Below, in pieces: positions 32,642-45,070 of a stretch of DNA of 64,000 bases. The notes beneath the pieces were generated by a model. The model ran no database searches and was not told where the DNA came from. It worked only from the letters and a program-made list of their open reading frames with translations. Numbering within the stretch: position 1 is the first letter of the stretch; each line of letters begins with the position of its first letter. The position numbers and the translations under genes are program-made. This DNA comes from Erpetoichthys calabaricus (lineage: Eukaryota > Chordata > Cladistia > Polypteriformes > Polypteridae). The DNA is taken from the NCBI RefSeq assembly GCF_900747795.2, contig NC_041395.2, positions 35,812,597 to 35,876,596 of the forward strand, read 5' to 3'.

Positions 32642-34186
32642 CACTCTTAAAAATAAAAGTTCCAAACTGATTCTTGATAGCGACTCCTTCAAGACTCATC
32701 TACAGGAAGGTTGCAAGAAGAACTTTTATTTATTTCTATCCATAACAAACTCCATATAGTAAGCAACCATTAGATGTGGTAACAGCTTTGTGAAATTCCA
32801 AAGGGTATGAATGGACTCTTGCTGCATATACTCAAAAATATTAAATTGGATTTACTTAATTGTTGTATGTTAACCTTTTCCAAAAACGGAGTTGTGTAAA
32901 TTGTAAATAAAAGTATTTAGTAGTGTCCCCTTAAATAACATACACTCAGTCAACATGATGTGGTCAGGTTAGATCAAATACATTCCTTGTGTTCAACAAA
33001 CTAAACTAACTAACACAACCTCAGTATTGTTTTATTTTACTGGATTAAATGTACGAACTAAATGGACTTACATAAAAGATACCCCGCAGCATTTTATCTT
33101 TACTTTGTTGTAAATAGAAATACTAATGAATTACATCTTGTGTAATGTTCAGACTATATCAATAGTGTTTAATTATATGTATACAGTAGTTACTCAATTA
33201 TTACTACATTAGATAACTAAGTTATATTTTGGTTGAATGCATTTTTCATACGATCTTAACAGTGACTATATTGTTGTATTGGAAACAAAAAAAAGGTGTT
33301 TGTCTGATGCTGGGTGTGTGACGTGTATCAAAAAAGTATTATAAATCGGCATCCATAACCTCGCAAAACCCATGTCATTTGGGGAAAAAATCAGCTTATT
33401 AAACGCTTTTAACTTTGTTTCCACGTATACAAAGAGGAGGGTGTCCTTTGGAAAACATTGTGAACAAAAAAGGTGTTTTTTTATGCAAAATAATAGACTT
33501 TGTGCCAAACTGGGATTGTCGTGTATTATAAGTTAAATCAACTTAATTTAACTGTGTAAAGGGAAAAGTATTAATTTTGAGTAAGATTAACATAAAATAC
33601 ATAAACTGAACATCCCAATAGTTCATTTTTGTACAATAACATATGTCAATGTCAAATTTATTTATATAGCACATTTAAAACAACATAGGAATGCTGTGGC
33701 CAAAGTGCTTTACAATAATAGAATAAAAGAAAAACCTATAATTAACATAAATAACAAATAGAAATAAAATAAATGAACATAAATAAAATAAATAATAAAT
33801 AGAAGTAATGTTATAATCACAATGAGGAAACCATCAGTATTACTGAAGGTCACGGAATGTAAGTGAATAGAAATGAGTGTTTCAGCTTGTTTTGAACAGT
33901 AGACGACTCCTCTTTGTAATGAGGTAAAGAGTTCCACAGGCGAGGAGCAGCAGCTGCAAAAGTCAAAGTGGTTTTCTTCATCTGTTAGTGTCCTGTAGCC
34001 TACCATATATTAAAGATTTCAGATTTTTTCTGCATATTAGGAAGTTTTTAAAGCACAGAGAACCAACTTCTAAAGAACTATTTCTCAAAATGAAGTCGTG
34101 CTTTGTCAAACAATATTATACAAGAACCTACACAACCCAGTAAAACACCATAAAGCGCCTTTAAAGAACCATTATATTTAAGAGTG
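32642..34186. mobile_element. Palindromic MITE with CACTCTTAAAAATAAA ends, interrupted
   Basis: The left end CACTCTTAAAAATAAAAG is mirrored by the right end TATATTTAAGAGTG. Inner right sequence (CACCATAAAGCGCC, AAAGAACC) matches the copy at 52852-53573. The length is inflated by an insertion at about 33645-34015. Confidence 0.6.
33645..34015 (-). repeat. Unclassified fish repeat inside the MITE
   Basis: TCAAATTTATTTATATAGCA, GGCCAAAGTGCTTTACAATA and GTTCCACAGGCGAGGAGCAG are wording often found in fish interspersed repeats. I cannot assign a class. A-rich runs (AATAAATAAAATA) lie inside. Confidence 0.5.
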
Positions 34187-34373
34187 AAGGTAGAGTATCT
34201 TATGAGAATTTACTATCCCTTTAATACCACTGCACATTCAAAAAAATTCTCTTCAGCGCTTTTTCCTTTTCAACTTAAGCTGAAAAGTAAAAAAAATTAG
34301 ATTAAGCAAAACATTTAAATCTTTTAAAATAATCTGACTAAAAGATTAATTTATATATAGCTAGTCATTTTTA

Positions 34374-34502
34374 TTGCGGTGGGTTGGCACCCTGCCCCGG
34401 ACTGGTTCCTGCCTTGTGCCCTGTGTTGGCTGGGATTGGCTCCAGCAGACCCCCGTAACCCTGTGTTCGGATTCAGCGGGTTGGAAAATGGGTGGGGATG
34501 GG
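34374..34502 (+). mobile_element. V-SINE tail-only retroposon (copy C)
   Basis: Starts TTGCGGTGGGTTGGCACCC and ends at a short (GGAT) run. A perfect 12-bp duplication TAGTCATTTTTA lies at 34362-34373 and 34503-34514. Confidence 0.93.
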
Positions 34503-34679
34503 TAGTCATTTTTAGTTTACATTTTAATTACATTATTATTATTATTAAAGTTATAATTTCGGTGTCAAAACGTTGTTTTAAAATAAGGTACAACAACATG
34601 GCTTAATAATGTAGGTTAAAAAAAGAAAAAAAGAACAACTTAAGATCTTGTGTGTTCCTTGGCCTTGATTGCTTTAGAC

Positions 34680-35474
34680 CAGGGGTAGGCAACGTCGGTC
34701 CTGGAGTGCCACAGTATGTGCAGGTTTTTGTTCCAACCCAGTTCCTTAACGAGAACTCAATTATTGCTGATGAAGCACATATTGCTTAAGTGACATTTTG
34801 ATGCTTCATTTTAGTGGTCTCGCTTGTTAAGGTTCTCCAACCTTAATTGCTTATTTCAATCTTAAACTGCTGCATTCAGTGTTTTAATTGCTCCTTATTA
34901 GCAATAAGATGTAAAAGACAAAGCAGCCAGCAGTTCTTCAGCTAGCTTTTTTCCAATTACATCTGTGTGTTCATCATGCACTGTTTGATTTAATAAAACA
35001 CTTAATAGAAAAATGTGACAGACTGAAAATGATCTGTTTTAGGCTTCAAATCATTTGGATGATATCCTTGGAAAGGAAAAAAATCTACGATATAAAAGCC
35101 TTACATTGCACAGACTAACAAGCCATAAAATTAAATAAGGTCTGAGATTGGCAATGATTGGTTTCTAATTAAGCAATTGGGTTGAATGAAAACCTGTAGC
35201 CACTGTGGCTCACCAGGACCGACGTTGCCTACCCCTGTTTTACATCTTATTGCTAATAAGGAGCAATTAAAACACTGAATGCAGCAGTTTAAGATTGAAA
35301 TAAGCAATTAAGGTTGGAGAACCTTAACAAGCGAGACCACTAAAATGAAGCATTAAAATGTCACTTAAGCAATATGTGCTTCATCAGCAATAATTGAGTT
35401 CTCGTTAAGGAACTGGGTTTGAACAAAAACCTGCACATACTGTGGCACTCCAGGACCGACGTTGCCTACCCCTG
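34680..35474 (+). mobile_element. Three-ended hAT MITE (copy 2 of the CAGGGGTAGGCAAC family)
   Basis: Positions 34680-35237 are a whole MITE with both family ends, nearly identical to copy 1. Directly after its right end follows an inverted copy of the left 235 or so bases (35238-35474), which finishes in the complement of the left end. The whole block is flanked by a perfect 8-bp duplication CTTTAGAC (34672-34679, 35475-35482). The ends used for insertion thus appear to be two left ends. Confidence 0.93.
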
Positions 35475-35482
35475 CTTTAGAC

Positions 35483-36497
35483 CAGTGTTTCCCAAACTCG
35501 GTCCTGGGGACCCCCTGTGGCTGCAAGTTTTTGTTCCAACCAGATTTCTAATCAGTGACAACACCTGATAAAAATGATCTCGTTTAATTAGCTGGTTTTT
35601 TTTTTCTTTTAATTCGTCATTCAGAAAAGTAGCACCAAGACATTTACAAATATTTCTGCTTTTGCTATAGATTTAAATGCTTAACTCTCTTTTGTTGATT
35701 TCATTATATTTGGCTCTTTCTCTGTGCAGTTTTCCCCCTTCGTTGTATCTTAATAATGGCAATTTAGAACGAGCAGATCAGACACCCAGGCAAACAACAA
35801 TGCAAAGGCTGCAACTACTTTAGCATCAGACCCACTAATTAGTAAATAATCCATCCATCCATCCATCCATCCATCCATTTTCCAACCCGCTGAATCCGAA
35901 CACAGTGTCACGGGGGTCTGCTGGAGCCAATCCCATTCAACACAGGGCACAAGGCAGGAAACAATCCCGGGCAGGGTGCCAACCCACCGCAGGACACACA
36001 CAAACACAGCCACACACCAAGCACACACTAGGGCCAATTCAGAATCGCCAATCCACCTAACCTGCATGTCTTTGGACTGTGGGAGGAAACCGGAGCGCGC
36101 GGAGGAAACCCACACAAACACGGGGAGAACATGCAAACTCCACGCAGGGAGGACCCGGGTCTCCTAACCGCGAGGCAGCAGCGCTACCACTGTAAATGCC
36201 GCCCTAGTAAATAATGGATTAATTAAACAATTACAACACCTTGAAAAGTAGAATGAAAATCAAGATGAAAATACTGTTAAAAAGAAAAAAAATATATTCC
36301 TATATAACTGCTTGGTACATTTTAATATTTTTTTTTAGCAAATTAAGTTTTCTAATTTCTATATTGTTCCCAAAACACAGAACTTGGGAAATAACACATC
36401 ACTTAATTAGCCCAGGAGTCCAATTAACAACAGAAGCTGGTTGGAACAAATACCTGCAGCCGCAGGGGGTCCTCAGGACCGAGTTTGGAAAACACTG
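35483..36497 (+). mobile_element. Second hAT MITE (ends CAGTGTTTCCCAAAC) with a nested V-SINE
   Basis: The left end is CAGTGTTTCCCAAACTCGG and the right end is CCGAGTTTGGAAAACACTG. The flanks CTTTAGAC and CTAGAGTC match at only 5 of 8, so the element is old or the pair is uncertain. It abuts the three-ended element: its left flank is that element's right duplication. A V-SINE splits it at 35851-36204. Confidence 0.85.
35851..36204 (-). mobile_element. V-SINE, full length, nested in the hAT MITE
   Basis: The full reverse-complement copy ends with the head (CAGCGCTACCACTGTAAATG). A perfect 11-bp duplication TAGTAAATAAT is at 35840-35850 and 36205-36215. It is intact in outline and young. Confidence 0.96.
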
Positions 36498-36851
36498 CTA
36501 GAGTCATAAAGTGTATTTTAATGTTTTCGGCCACACACAGATCCCTTTAATCAGAACTGCACACGATTCTCCATTACATGTTTGATTTCATATGTGCATA
36601 AAATATTTCATATGTAATAATGTCATATATATGTTTATAACCAGATTAACAAACAGAACCAGAAACCTGCGTCTCTTTTACTGTGCGTTTAGATTTCTCT
36701 GTTGTGTTTTATGTTCACATCATCCATAGGAAAGCAAGATGTGCTTTGAAAGTTAAAAAAAAAAGACAACAAAAAGACGTGAGTTCAAGAATTAAGTTGT
36801 CCATCCTGATACTTACTGTATAGTTTTGTCCGAGAGATTTCTACCAGAATC

Positions 36852-36921
36852 CATCCATCCATTTTCTAACCCGCTGAATCCGAACACAGGGTCACGGGGG
36901 TCTGCTGGAGCCAATCCTCTG
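36852..36921 (-). mobile_element. Very short V-SINE tail insertion
   Basis: About 70 bases: (CCAT)n, then CTAACCCGCTGAATCCGAAC to GGAGCCAATCCT. An 8-bp duplication CCAGAATC is at 36844-36851 and 36922-36929. The 5' end lies at GATTGGCTCCAGC (sense), inside the tail. Confidence 0.85.
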
Positions 36922-36929
36922 CCAGAATC

Positions 36930-38410
36930 TTTAAGTGATCTTTTTCCCGTAATTATTTATTTTGGAGTTATTAGAGATTAATTTACATAAAATTGCATAA
37001 ACATGGAGATCCACAATTAAATGTTCAATTTTCAAAATTCAGTACTTGATTTTTATTTGTTCAGTTAAATTTTCGTCTAAACTCTCGATTTCTTTCAACA
37101 GTTCCTTTAATCTATTTATTCTTCCTGTCACACATAGTAAGTATTTTAATCACAGGTTAGGTGGTTATTATCTATTTGTACGTTCAAGTCGTACGTTATG
37201 CTGGCTGTTCTGTAATGCTAGCCTTTATAGTATACGGTCGGAATTACACACTTTAAAGTATAAACATAAGAATGTTTTGGGAATTCAATTAAGGACCATT
37301 TATCAAACGCTTTACACCAATCTACGCCAGCGAAGAGCGCCGCACGAAGGTCTTCTGAGACACTTTCTAGCGGTTGACTGGTTTTCAGTCTCTGGTTCCG
37401 GTATCTCAAACCACATCCCGGACGAAAAGAGCTTGTGGAACTTATACAAATATTCTTGAAATGAGTGACACACTCGATAGTCAGGGAGAATCCATGTATT
37501 TTTCTCATGGTGGGAAGCTTTTGAACATTCGAAACTATACAGCTCTCCACGTGTGGGCGGAAGGAAAATGACCCGTGAAATATATACTTACGGATTAAGA
37601 GAACAGGAAATCGTAACGAATATCGTTTCAAAAATCTCATCCACACCCCATACCTCAGTGTCATCTCATCAAAAATGAGAAAAAATTACAGTAAAGGTTT
37701 CTTTACTGTAAATGATGCCTTGTCAAGGGTTCTTTTTGGACGTCCTGCATAGGAGAGGCACTATATAAAAGAATACTTTCTCAATAACCCTCTCAGTTAC
37801 CAAACAAGTATTTATACAACAATATATAAAAGGCCCGCACATAGTCAAAGAACGTTTTAGGTAATATATAAATGCATATTAGAAAATGACATGCTTCCCT
37901 ATATGTGTAAATTAAACTGGTCTACGTGTTGTTCCTGCCCAATGGTTGTTATAGGCTTCGGCTGTCCCTCGATATTGCCGTTGATAAGCTGGTCAAAATG
38001 GGTGGATGAATAAATGGATAAGCTATGATGGTTGTTCATATACATTACAATGCTAAATCAAAATATGAAGTTAGATATTTCCTCTGTCACTTTTATTTTT
38101 CTTGTGATACCACCTTCAGGTTTGGATTATTTAGGGATACAAATTTTAATAAACAGACAGACACGTATTATCGTAATTATTATTAACACTTGGAAACTTG
38201 GAACTGAGGTATTCATCTCCATAAAGGAAATATATTTCCTCTTGTACAACACATGCTGCTAACACGAAAAGTCATATGGAAACAAAAGTTGCCTTCAGAA
38301 TCAGAAATGTAAGTGGAATTTTCATCTGTGGAAATCATGATTGTAGCTTATAGTTTCACCAAATGTTGTTTTTATAGGAATGTAATAGTATAACAACCAC
38401 CTCTTTGTGT
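36930..38410. other. No gene recognised
   Basis: Frames at 37046-37459 (+) and 37218-37664 (-) overlap on opposite strands and carry no motif. No clear repeat was classified. Confidence 0.45.
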
Positions 38411-38414
38411 TTAG

Positions 38415-38560
38415 AAAGACTGGGTAATCTTTCTAGGAGACACAAATGTGATTAACAATCCACTTGTTGACCCTAGATTACTCCTCTGCATATCAAACTA
38501 AGACTTTGGAAACAACATTGTTAATGCAATGAATAAAACCCAAACGGGATTCATGCATTT
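38415..38560 (+). mobile_element. Possible L1-type ORF2 scraps
   Basis: One + frame reads VIFLGDTNVINNPLVDPRL, similar to the L1 endonuclease block GGDFNCVLNPLLDR. Farther on NKTQTGFMHL resembles DQTGFIKGR of the RT. They are very close together, so an internal deletion would be needed. Weak evidence. Confidence 0.3.
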
Positions 38561-39235
38561 GTGAAATGCATTTCCCTGGATCATGCGATGCCAAGCATAA
38601 GTAAGGCATACAGTTTCTTATATCAGAGAAGTGTTGAAGATTAGAGATTTGAAGAAGAGTTAAATGAAGCTGAGAAATCTGTTTGGCAGATCTTCGAACG
38701 TTTCAGCACAAACATTTTGGGAAATCTTTAAGGAGGATCTCAAATAGTGAGTGACTCACGCAAATCACTCACTCAAATGTATAAGGCGCAGTATGTAATT
38801 TCGTGGAATTTCGCTTTGAAACTTAAAACATGCCGAGCAGCTTCATTAGGATATTTCCAAAACAGAAAGGCATTACAAGTAAAGTGGAGTTCCACCATGC
38901 TGCATGGGTGACTACTGCTGGACTATTAAGAGAGACATTCTTGAGGCGAAGTATACCGTCAAATATGTCTAAGTTTTAGATTGCAGGTTTTTCATTTTAA
39001 TAATGTTCCAGAATGTACACAAGATAAAACAGTAAATATCTGTAAGAAGACGAATTTCATGGTAAGTGCAGGTTGGGAGACAATGGACATAAAATTCTTG
39101 ATGCCTGTGATGTTGATGACTTGGCCGGCGAGAGAGACGGATGTCCTGAACAAACAACACGAATCATTGAGGTTTGTGTTTGTTAAAGAATCTATTTATC
39201 AGTGAGGTCACTAGTATTTTCCTGATAGGATAGCA

Positions 39236-39300
39236 CTGCAAGTGTCTGTATTTATTTATTTATTTATTTATTTATTTGCTTGTTTGTTTGTTTATTGGCC
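39236..39300. repeat. (TTTA)n / (TTTG)n microsatellite
   Basis: A run of TTTA units changes into CTTG and TTTG units. Confidence 0.9.
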
Positions 39301-39864
39301 CGATGCCAGCTAATTTTTCCTTTCTAGTAATTTAGATTTATATCAGTGTGCTGCGAATGTCAATTTACTCAGAGCAGGATTTTACATTTTTGATACCATT
39401 CCGTTTTAAGTTTAGATAGTTGGCTTTAAATTTTTTCGTACATTTCATGCATTTATTACAATATTTCCAATGTTCATAATTCGAATACTCTCACATTATT
39501 TCATATTAAATTGCATTGTTCACATCAAAGCTTAAGGCGACCGAACCACTTAAAGGATTTTTTAATACATATATATATATATATATCGCGGTCAATTATT
39601 ATCAAGGAAAATGTTGATTTTTTTTATTTTTCTTAAGGCGACTGGTTGAATTCATACTTCGAAGATTTCAGGATGTTTTGGATGCACATCTGTCTTGAGA
39701 TAGCTTTATCAAAAATAAAAATACATGCAAACATACATGTATACTTGGCTGGAACTCGCATTTAACAAGTCATGTTTACTTATTGTTTTTACTTTGGATA
39801 GTTTAAGATTTCAGTTAAGATTTGTTAAGCTAACTTTAATACGAGCTTCCTGTTCAACGATTTG

Positions 39865-40165
39865 ACCTTATTGAACCGATGACCTGGATTCGAATGCCGC
39901 GCCGGACGTTTTCCATTTAAGGCTTGCATACTCCTCGTGACTGCGTGGGTTTTCCTCCCAGTAGTCGTATCTTCGTTGAGAAAGAAGCGGCTGGTCCGGC
40001 GAATCTAAACTGACCTCGTGTGAATGACAGAGTGGGTGTGAATGAATGAGCCCTGACACAAATTTGCCGACTGCCAAGGACTGCTTTCTTGCGGCTGATG
40101 CTTATGGGATGACGTCCGACCCTGAGTACTGTAACCCTGAATTGGATTAAGTGAGATTGAGATGC
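39865..40165 (+). mobile_element. Old V-SINE
   Basis: GACCTGGATTCGAATGCCGC keeps a B box-like word. Then come GGCTTGCATACTCCTCGTGA, CTGCGTGGGTTTTCCTCCCA, GGCGAATCTAAACTGACCTC and GCTTATGGGATGACGTCCGA, in V-SINE order. Strongly diverged. Confidence 0.7.
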
Positions 40166-41080
40166 TCATGTTTCCTGTTTTCTTTATAGTTCATAAGCAT
40201 ATCATAAATATTTGATTCATGTGGCATAACAAGTGATATACCTTGCCACTGATAACAATTCTCGGGTGATTAATTTTCCTGGTCTCAAAGTTACGACTTG
40301 CTCACCAAACTGTTACCCAAGTTCAACCTCTTTGTGATATTAAACTGTAAAAATAATATCAAACCGGTCAAAGATTTCTTGCAGCGTCACTGGCGGTTAT
40401 TTGATTACATTTAAAGCCAAATTTAAAAGATTATCAGCGTATATTTTGAAACACCGATAAACGTCATAAAACAATAAGCAACTGGTCCCATTTTACAGAA
40501 TCCACCTCCGAGTTTTCTCAGTTGCGAAGTCGTTAATAGCATCCGCAAAAAGCTCTTAAAGTGCAAATTCCCACTCGATGGACGGGTTTGTCAAACATTC
40601 CTTTCTTTCTTGGTGCATAGTTGAGCGTAAGTCATTTTAATCCATTTCAATTAATTAAAACAACGCTCTGTCCAGGTTTGGCTACAGTTATTGGTAATAT
40701 GCAAACAATATGCAGTGCAACGCTGGGTACAGTTTCTGAGGCTTCATTCCGTGTAGAGCATTAAGAAATTCAAAAGGTGGCCGTTCATCTTTAGAAGTGG
40801 CCTATTATGTCTTCTTCAGATGCTTCAGTTGACACTTAAAAGATGTTGACAAATTACCGGATGTTGGTAAGTGATGTTACCATTACAAAAACAATAAATC
40901 TGCGCACAAACCATCTTAACCCCCAGCCAACAAAGTGCACGGCGCCCCCGATAGGTTCTGTAGTCGGGTCGGTTACACCGGGGCCCAGGTTGTCTCGCAA
41001 GGATTTGAACAGGCTAACTTGACAGAAAAATGTAAAGATTAATGGTGTTATAACTCCCACTAGAGCTTAATAATGACTAT
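40166..41080. other. No feature recognised
   Basis: Moderately GC sequence without classified repeats, RNA genes or credible coding frames. Confidence 0.45.
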
Positions 41081-41139
41081 TGCCCTTTTACTTATGATTA
41101 ATCTAACTTATTGATGGTGGCAATTCATAATTGGTTTTA

Positions 41140-41645
41140 ATTAAACACCCTATTCTGGTCACATTACACCCGTTATTCAGCAGCTTCATTGGCTGCCAAT
41201 AAAGTTTAGGGTCAACTACAAAATTTTAGTCCTTACATATAAGGCCATTCATAATCTTGCCCCCACATATCTCTCACAGCTCCTACAAGTCATTAAACCC
41301 TCTCGTATGCTCAGATCCTCTTCTTCCATCAACTTAAATAATCCACCAGCACGTCTTGTTACGATGGGATATCGAGCATTTAGCAGATCGGCACCTTCCT
41401 TATGGAACTCATTACCTGCTTATCTTAGGAATATGACTACCCTTAACCAATTTCAGGCTAATCTTAAAACTTATCTGTTCAAAATTGCTTATTCACTGTA
41501 ACTGCTATTGGTGTTTTATCTGATGTTTTATTTGGATTTTAAATTTTCTAGTCATTGAATGTTTATTTTTTAATCTGATTGTACAGTGACCTTGAGTTTT
41601 TTGAAAGGCGCTTCAAATAAAATGTATTATTATTATTATTATTAA
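41140..41645 (+). mobile_element. L2-clade LINE 3' end
   Basis: A + frame spells HYTPVIQQLHWLPIKFRVNY, KILVLTYKAIHNLAPTYLSQ, then VTMGYRAFSRSAPSLWNSLP and NQFQANLKTYLF, ending at TAA 41499-41501. It is the C-terminal end of L2-type ORF2 (HWLPV..R..YKIL, GDRAFSVAAPRLWNSLP). The 3'UTR ends GCGCTTCAAATAAAATG and (TAT)n. The frame is open from 41155, so this end is well preserved. Confidence 0.88.
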
Positions 41646-41718
41646 TTTCATGGAGTGGGGAAAATTTGTTTATTTGTTTCTTTGTTGATTGATTGATTGC
41701 ACTAAAGCCCAAAGTACA

Positions 41719-41812
41719 GAAAAGTCAAGCAAAATGACACCTTTTATTGGCTACCTAAAGAGATTACAATATGCAAGCTTTCGAGGCAACTCAGGCCCCT
41801 TCTTCAGGCAAG
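41719..41812 (-). mobile_element. Short retroposed element (copy 1)
   Basis: GAAAAGTCAAGCAAAATGAC, TTTTATTGGCTACCTAAAGA, GCAAGCTTTCGAGGCAACTC and CCTTCTTCAGGCAAG form a 94-bp unit nearly identical to 58229-58322. Read on the minus strand it contains AATAAAA. The class is not certain; it may be the end of a Penelope-like element. Confidence 0.7.
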
Positions 41813-42323
41813 GGGTTACATCTTGATTACATGATTATTATTATTATTATTAACGATAACACGTAATCTAATGTAAATGTCACAAAAAGTACTGAATATA
41901 ATACGAATACGTGTATAGTAAAATTACATTTGAGACGTGTTACTTTTATTAAAAACCTATTAAGGGTGAAGAAAGGGTGAAGAAATGTTTGAATTAGATA
42001 CAAAAGATCATGCTCTTGGTGTATTATTGCATGCTTTTTTACTGCATATTTCAGAACAGCTTGTTTTTGAATACTCATGTGTAAAAAAAATTTAAAAGAG
42101 GAAATTAAAATGCAGAATTGTAAGGATCAAAACAAAAGAATTATATTTTACAAAAAACGTATTCACCAATGCATCTTCTCTCTAGTTCGACTTTATTCGA
42201 AAGAGTGGAATGAAAGCGGCGGCTAAGTCAACGGAGACAGCTGTCATGTTGTACATATATCTTGTTATAGATGTAAAGGATGGCAACACACACACACAAT
42301 TTTCATTTTACAATTGATGTGTT

Positions 42324-42324
<1 letters not shown>

Positions 42325-42401
<77 letters not shown>
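42325..42401. repeat. (ATCT)n microsatellite
   Basis: About 19 units without interruption. No LINE tail is visible next to it. Confidence 0.97.
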
Positions 42402-42529
42402 CGGTTTGCTGATGTCGGAATCATTTTTTGATGTATTTGGGTACTGAATTCAGACTTATAATTGAAGAATAAAACATCATATTTATGAATCCTTCAGATT
42501 TTACAAACCAGCCGAAACATTTAAGACTT

Positions 42530-43155
42530 AATAGCAAGTCCCCATCTCCGTAGACATCACCACACCCCAAAAATCCTCACCATGATTAGCTCCATCACGG
42601 TCTGGTATTGGAACTGTAGAGAGTGGATTGCTAAAACAGTTTAGGTCATCATAGGTGTCACGCAGGACACACAACACACAGCCTCCATAAGGTGTCCAGC
42701 ATTGTGGCTGACCCTCCACACCCATGGCTCTTTGAGCTCCCGCCGTATAGCAGACTATATGGCAGTATCCAAGCCAGATCATCCAAAATGTTTATTTTCT
42801 TCTCCCACGCTGTTGGACTCTTCAATATTTTAACACCCAGCTACTCGCAGCTGAACTTTGTACTTTACACTATATTACATTATGTATATCTTGGAAAACT
42901 GTCTAAATCAAATATGTGGTAGTTACTACTTTCCAGGTGTACATTTGTGATCTGTTAATATTGCACTTTAAAAAAAATAACGTTGCGATTGTTAAGCTGT
43001 TACCGCGGTTACAACTGATCTGCTCTACTTTGTCAATTTACTGAACACTCTCTTTCCTCACTTTATATGTTGTATTTGCACTAAATGGTGTACATGGTCT
43101 TGTTGCACTATATTTGTACCGTGGTCCATAAAGACATGCAATTTCGCTTTAACAT
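42530..43155 (+). mobile_element. CR1/Rex1-like LINE 3' end, degenerate
   Basis: Across frames it shows SITVWYWNC, RCPSIVADPPHPW and FFSHAVGLFN. These match the C-terminal words of this LINE group (SIT.WFGN, ADPTHPL, FFPHAVKLLN). The sequence GCAATTTCGCTT near 43150 resembles the 3' end before the terminal repeat. Broken in several places. Confidence 0.7.
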
Positions 43156-43327
43156 ATACAGTACTCTTTATTTGGATTAGAAAGAAACTTGAACGTGAAT
43201 AGGCCAAATTAAGGACACAATGTTTTTTTAATATTTATTTGTTTATGTATTTATGTATTACAATTTTCAAGTGCATTTAGGCCAGTGTGTAAAGTATAAT
43301 GATTATTTGAAAAAAGATTTCTATTCG

Positions 43328-43387
43328 GGCTCCAGCAGACCCCGTGACCCTGTATTCGGATTCAGCGGGTTGAAAAATGGATGGATG
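43328..43387 (+). mobile_element. Very short V-SINE tail insertion
   Basis: Sixty bases from GGCTCCAGCAGACCCCGTG to (ATGG)n. A perfect 12-bp duplication GATTTCTATTCG is at 43316-43327 and 43388-43399, so this is a separate insertion and not a remnant. Confidence 0.93.
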
Positions 43388-43899
43388 GATTTCTATTCGA
43401 GGTAAATCTACGTAACATACTGTCAACATATCTATTCATCCGTCTAAACATCCTCTAAATCCAGTTTCGCAGGGGGAAGGCTCAGTATTGGGGGAAAGCA
43501 ACCTCGTATTATATGAGATGATTAGATCCTTGCAAAGTTTTTGAAGTCAAATCATCGAAACAGTAAAGGAAGAAACTACTTTAAATTGTTGTGATTTTCG
43601 TTTTCAGAGAGCATTGTAATGCAAAGTATGCGTTACAAAACAATGCTGCTCTTTCCCTTTTGTTTAGAAAAAATGCTGTACATACCGTACAATAAGTGAT
43701 CTCATTTTACCTTAATGATAAAGTTGTACATTTGTTTGTAATGTGATGCAGTCCCTACCAGTTTAAGTTATTAGATGTCAACGCCATTAAAGGTAACAGT
43801 TTACACATCAGAACATTAGGATAGTTAATGAAAACAATTGCTAATACATATAATAAAAAAAAAGTCATTGCAACAAAGCTGTATATTTTCGCATGAATG

Positions 43900-44020
43900 T
43901 AATACTACCAACTCCGCTACTATTACTACTACTACTGCTACCACTTATAATAATATTAATAATATTAATAATAATAATATTAATAATAATAATAAGAAGA
44001 AGAAGAAGAAGAAGAAGAAT
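43900..44020. repeat. Trinucleotide-rich run (TAC, AAT, GAA)
   Basis: TACTACTACTG, then (AATATT)n/(AAT)n, then (AAG)n over about 120 bases. Confidence 0.9.
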
Positions 44021-44903
44021 TTGTATGTTGTGTCATCATGATCGTCATTCCCATATACGTTTACCATAAGAGATTACACTTCCAAAGACATTTCTCTAAA
44101 TTACTTCCAGGATTTTCAAAGGGGATTTCCAAGGACTCTTCTAACAATATGTCTGCAGAAAAACACAGCTGACGCATCTGCTGCATTCACCACATAACTT
44201 GGAATTTTGGAGAGGGAAGCACATGGCGCTCTTAAAGCTACAGTATCCGAAAAAAACTGAACAGTGTCGGTGGGACAGGCGCCACGTTGGAGTTTAGCAT
44301 TAATGCAAAATGTTAAAATGTTCTAATTATTTATTTGCGGGAAAATCGCTTGAAAGCTACATTATATATACTAGAAGATCATGACAAACCTCGACTAATA
44401 CAGGACTATGACAGAATAAAGTGAAAATTAGAACTAAGTGATTCAGATTTCTGACAGAATTGTAGACTCCAATATTTTGTTAAGTGAAAAACTACGGTTG
44501 TTTTTCTTCTTTTGTAATGTTTACTTTGTTTTCTTTGCATTTATTTCGAAGTAAATTGTTATATCTGTCAGGTTATTATTTATGCTTAATCGAGTAGAAT
44601 GCCATCGTAATGTTCTGGTTTTCGAAAATAAAATAAAATACCTTTTTAAAAAATTCTACACGAAAAATATGAAACACAATTTTGCCTTTATTTGCAGGAC
44701 GGCTTAGCTTAGGTTTTATTGTGGAAAGACATAATATAAAAACGTTGTATGGTGCTAATTGGGTTAAATCTGTGACTCGCCTCTTGTTTGTATGTTTAAT
44801 GATAAAGTAGACCGTTGGGTTTAATCCAATCATGTAAAAGTGACTGCCATGGAGATTTCATGTTAAAATATCAAACAAAATAGAAAAATAAGCAGATAAA
44901 CAT

Positions 44904-45070
44904 CCATCCATTTTCCAACCCGCTGAATCCGAACACAGGGCCACGGGGGTCTGCTGGAGCCAATCCCAGCCAACACAGGACACAAGGCAGGGAACCAATC
45001 CCAGGCAGGGTGCCAACCCACCGCAGGACACACACAAACACACCCACACACACACCAAGCACACACTAGG
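44904..45070 (-). mobile_element. V-SINE, 5'-truncated
   Basis: Contains tail and the (CA)n part, ending at CCAAGCACACACTAGG; the central domain and head are missing. The duplication TAAACAT lies at 44897-44903 and 45071-45077. Confidence 0.88.

Noticed and set aside
37046-37664. Overlapping frames of 137 and 148 codons on opposite strands
   Set aside because: No motif and no supporting signals; probably chance.
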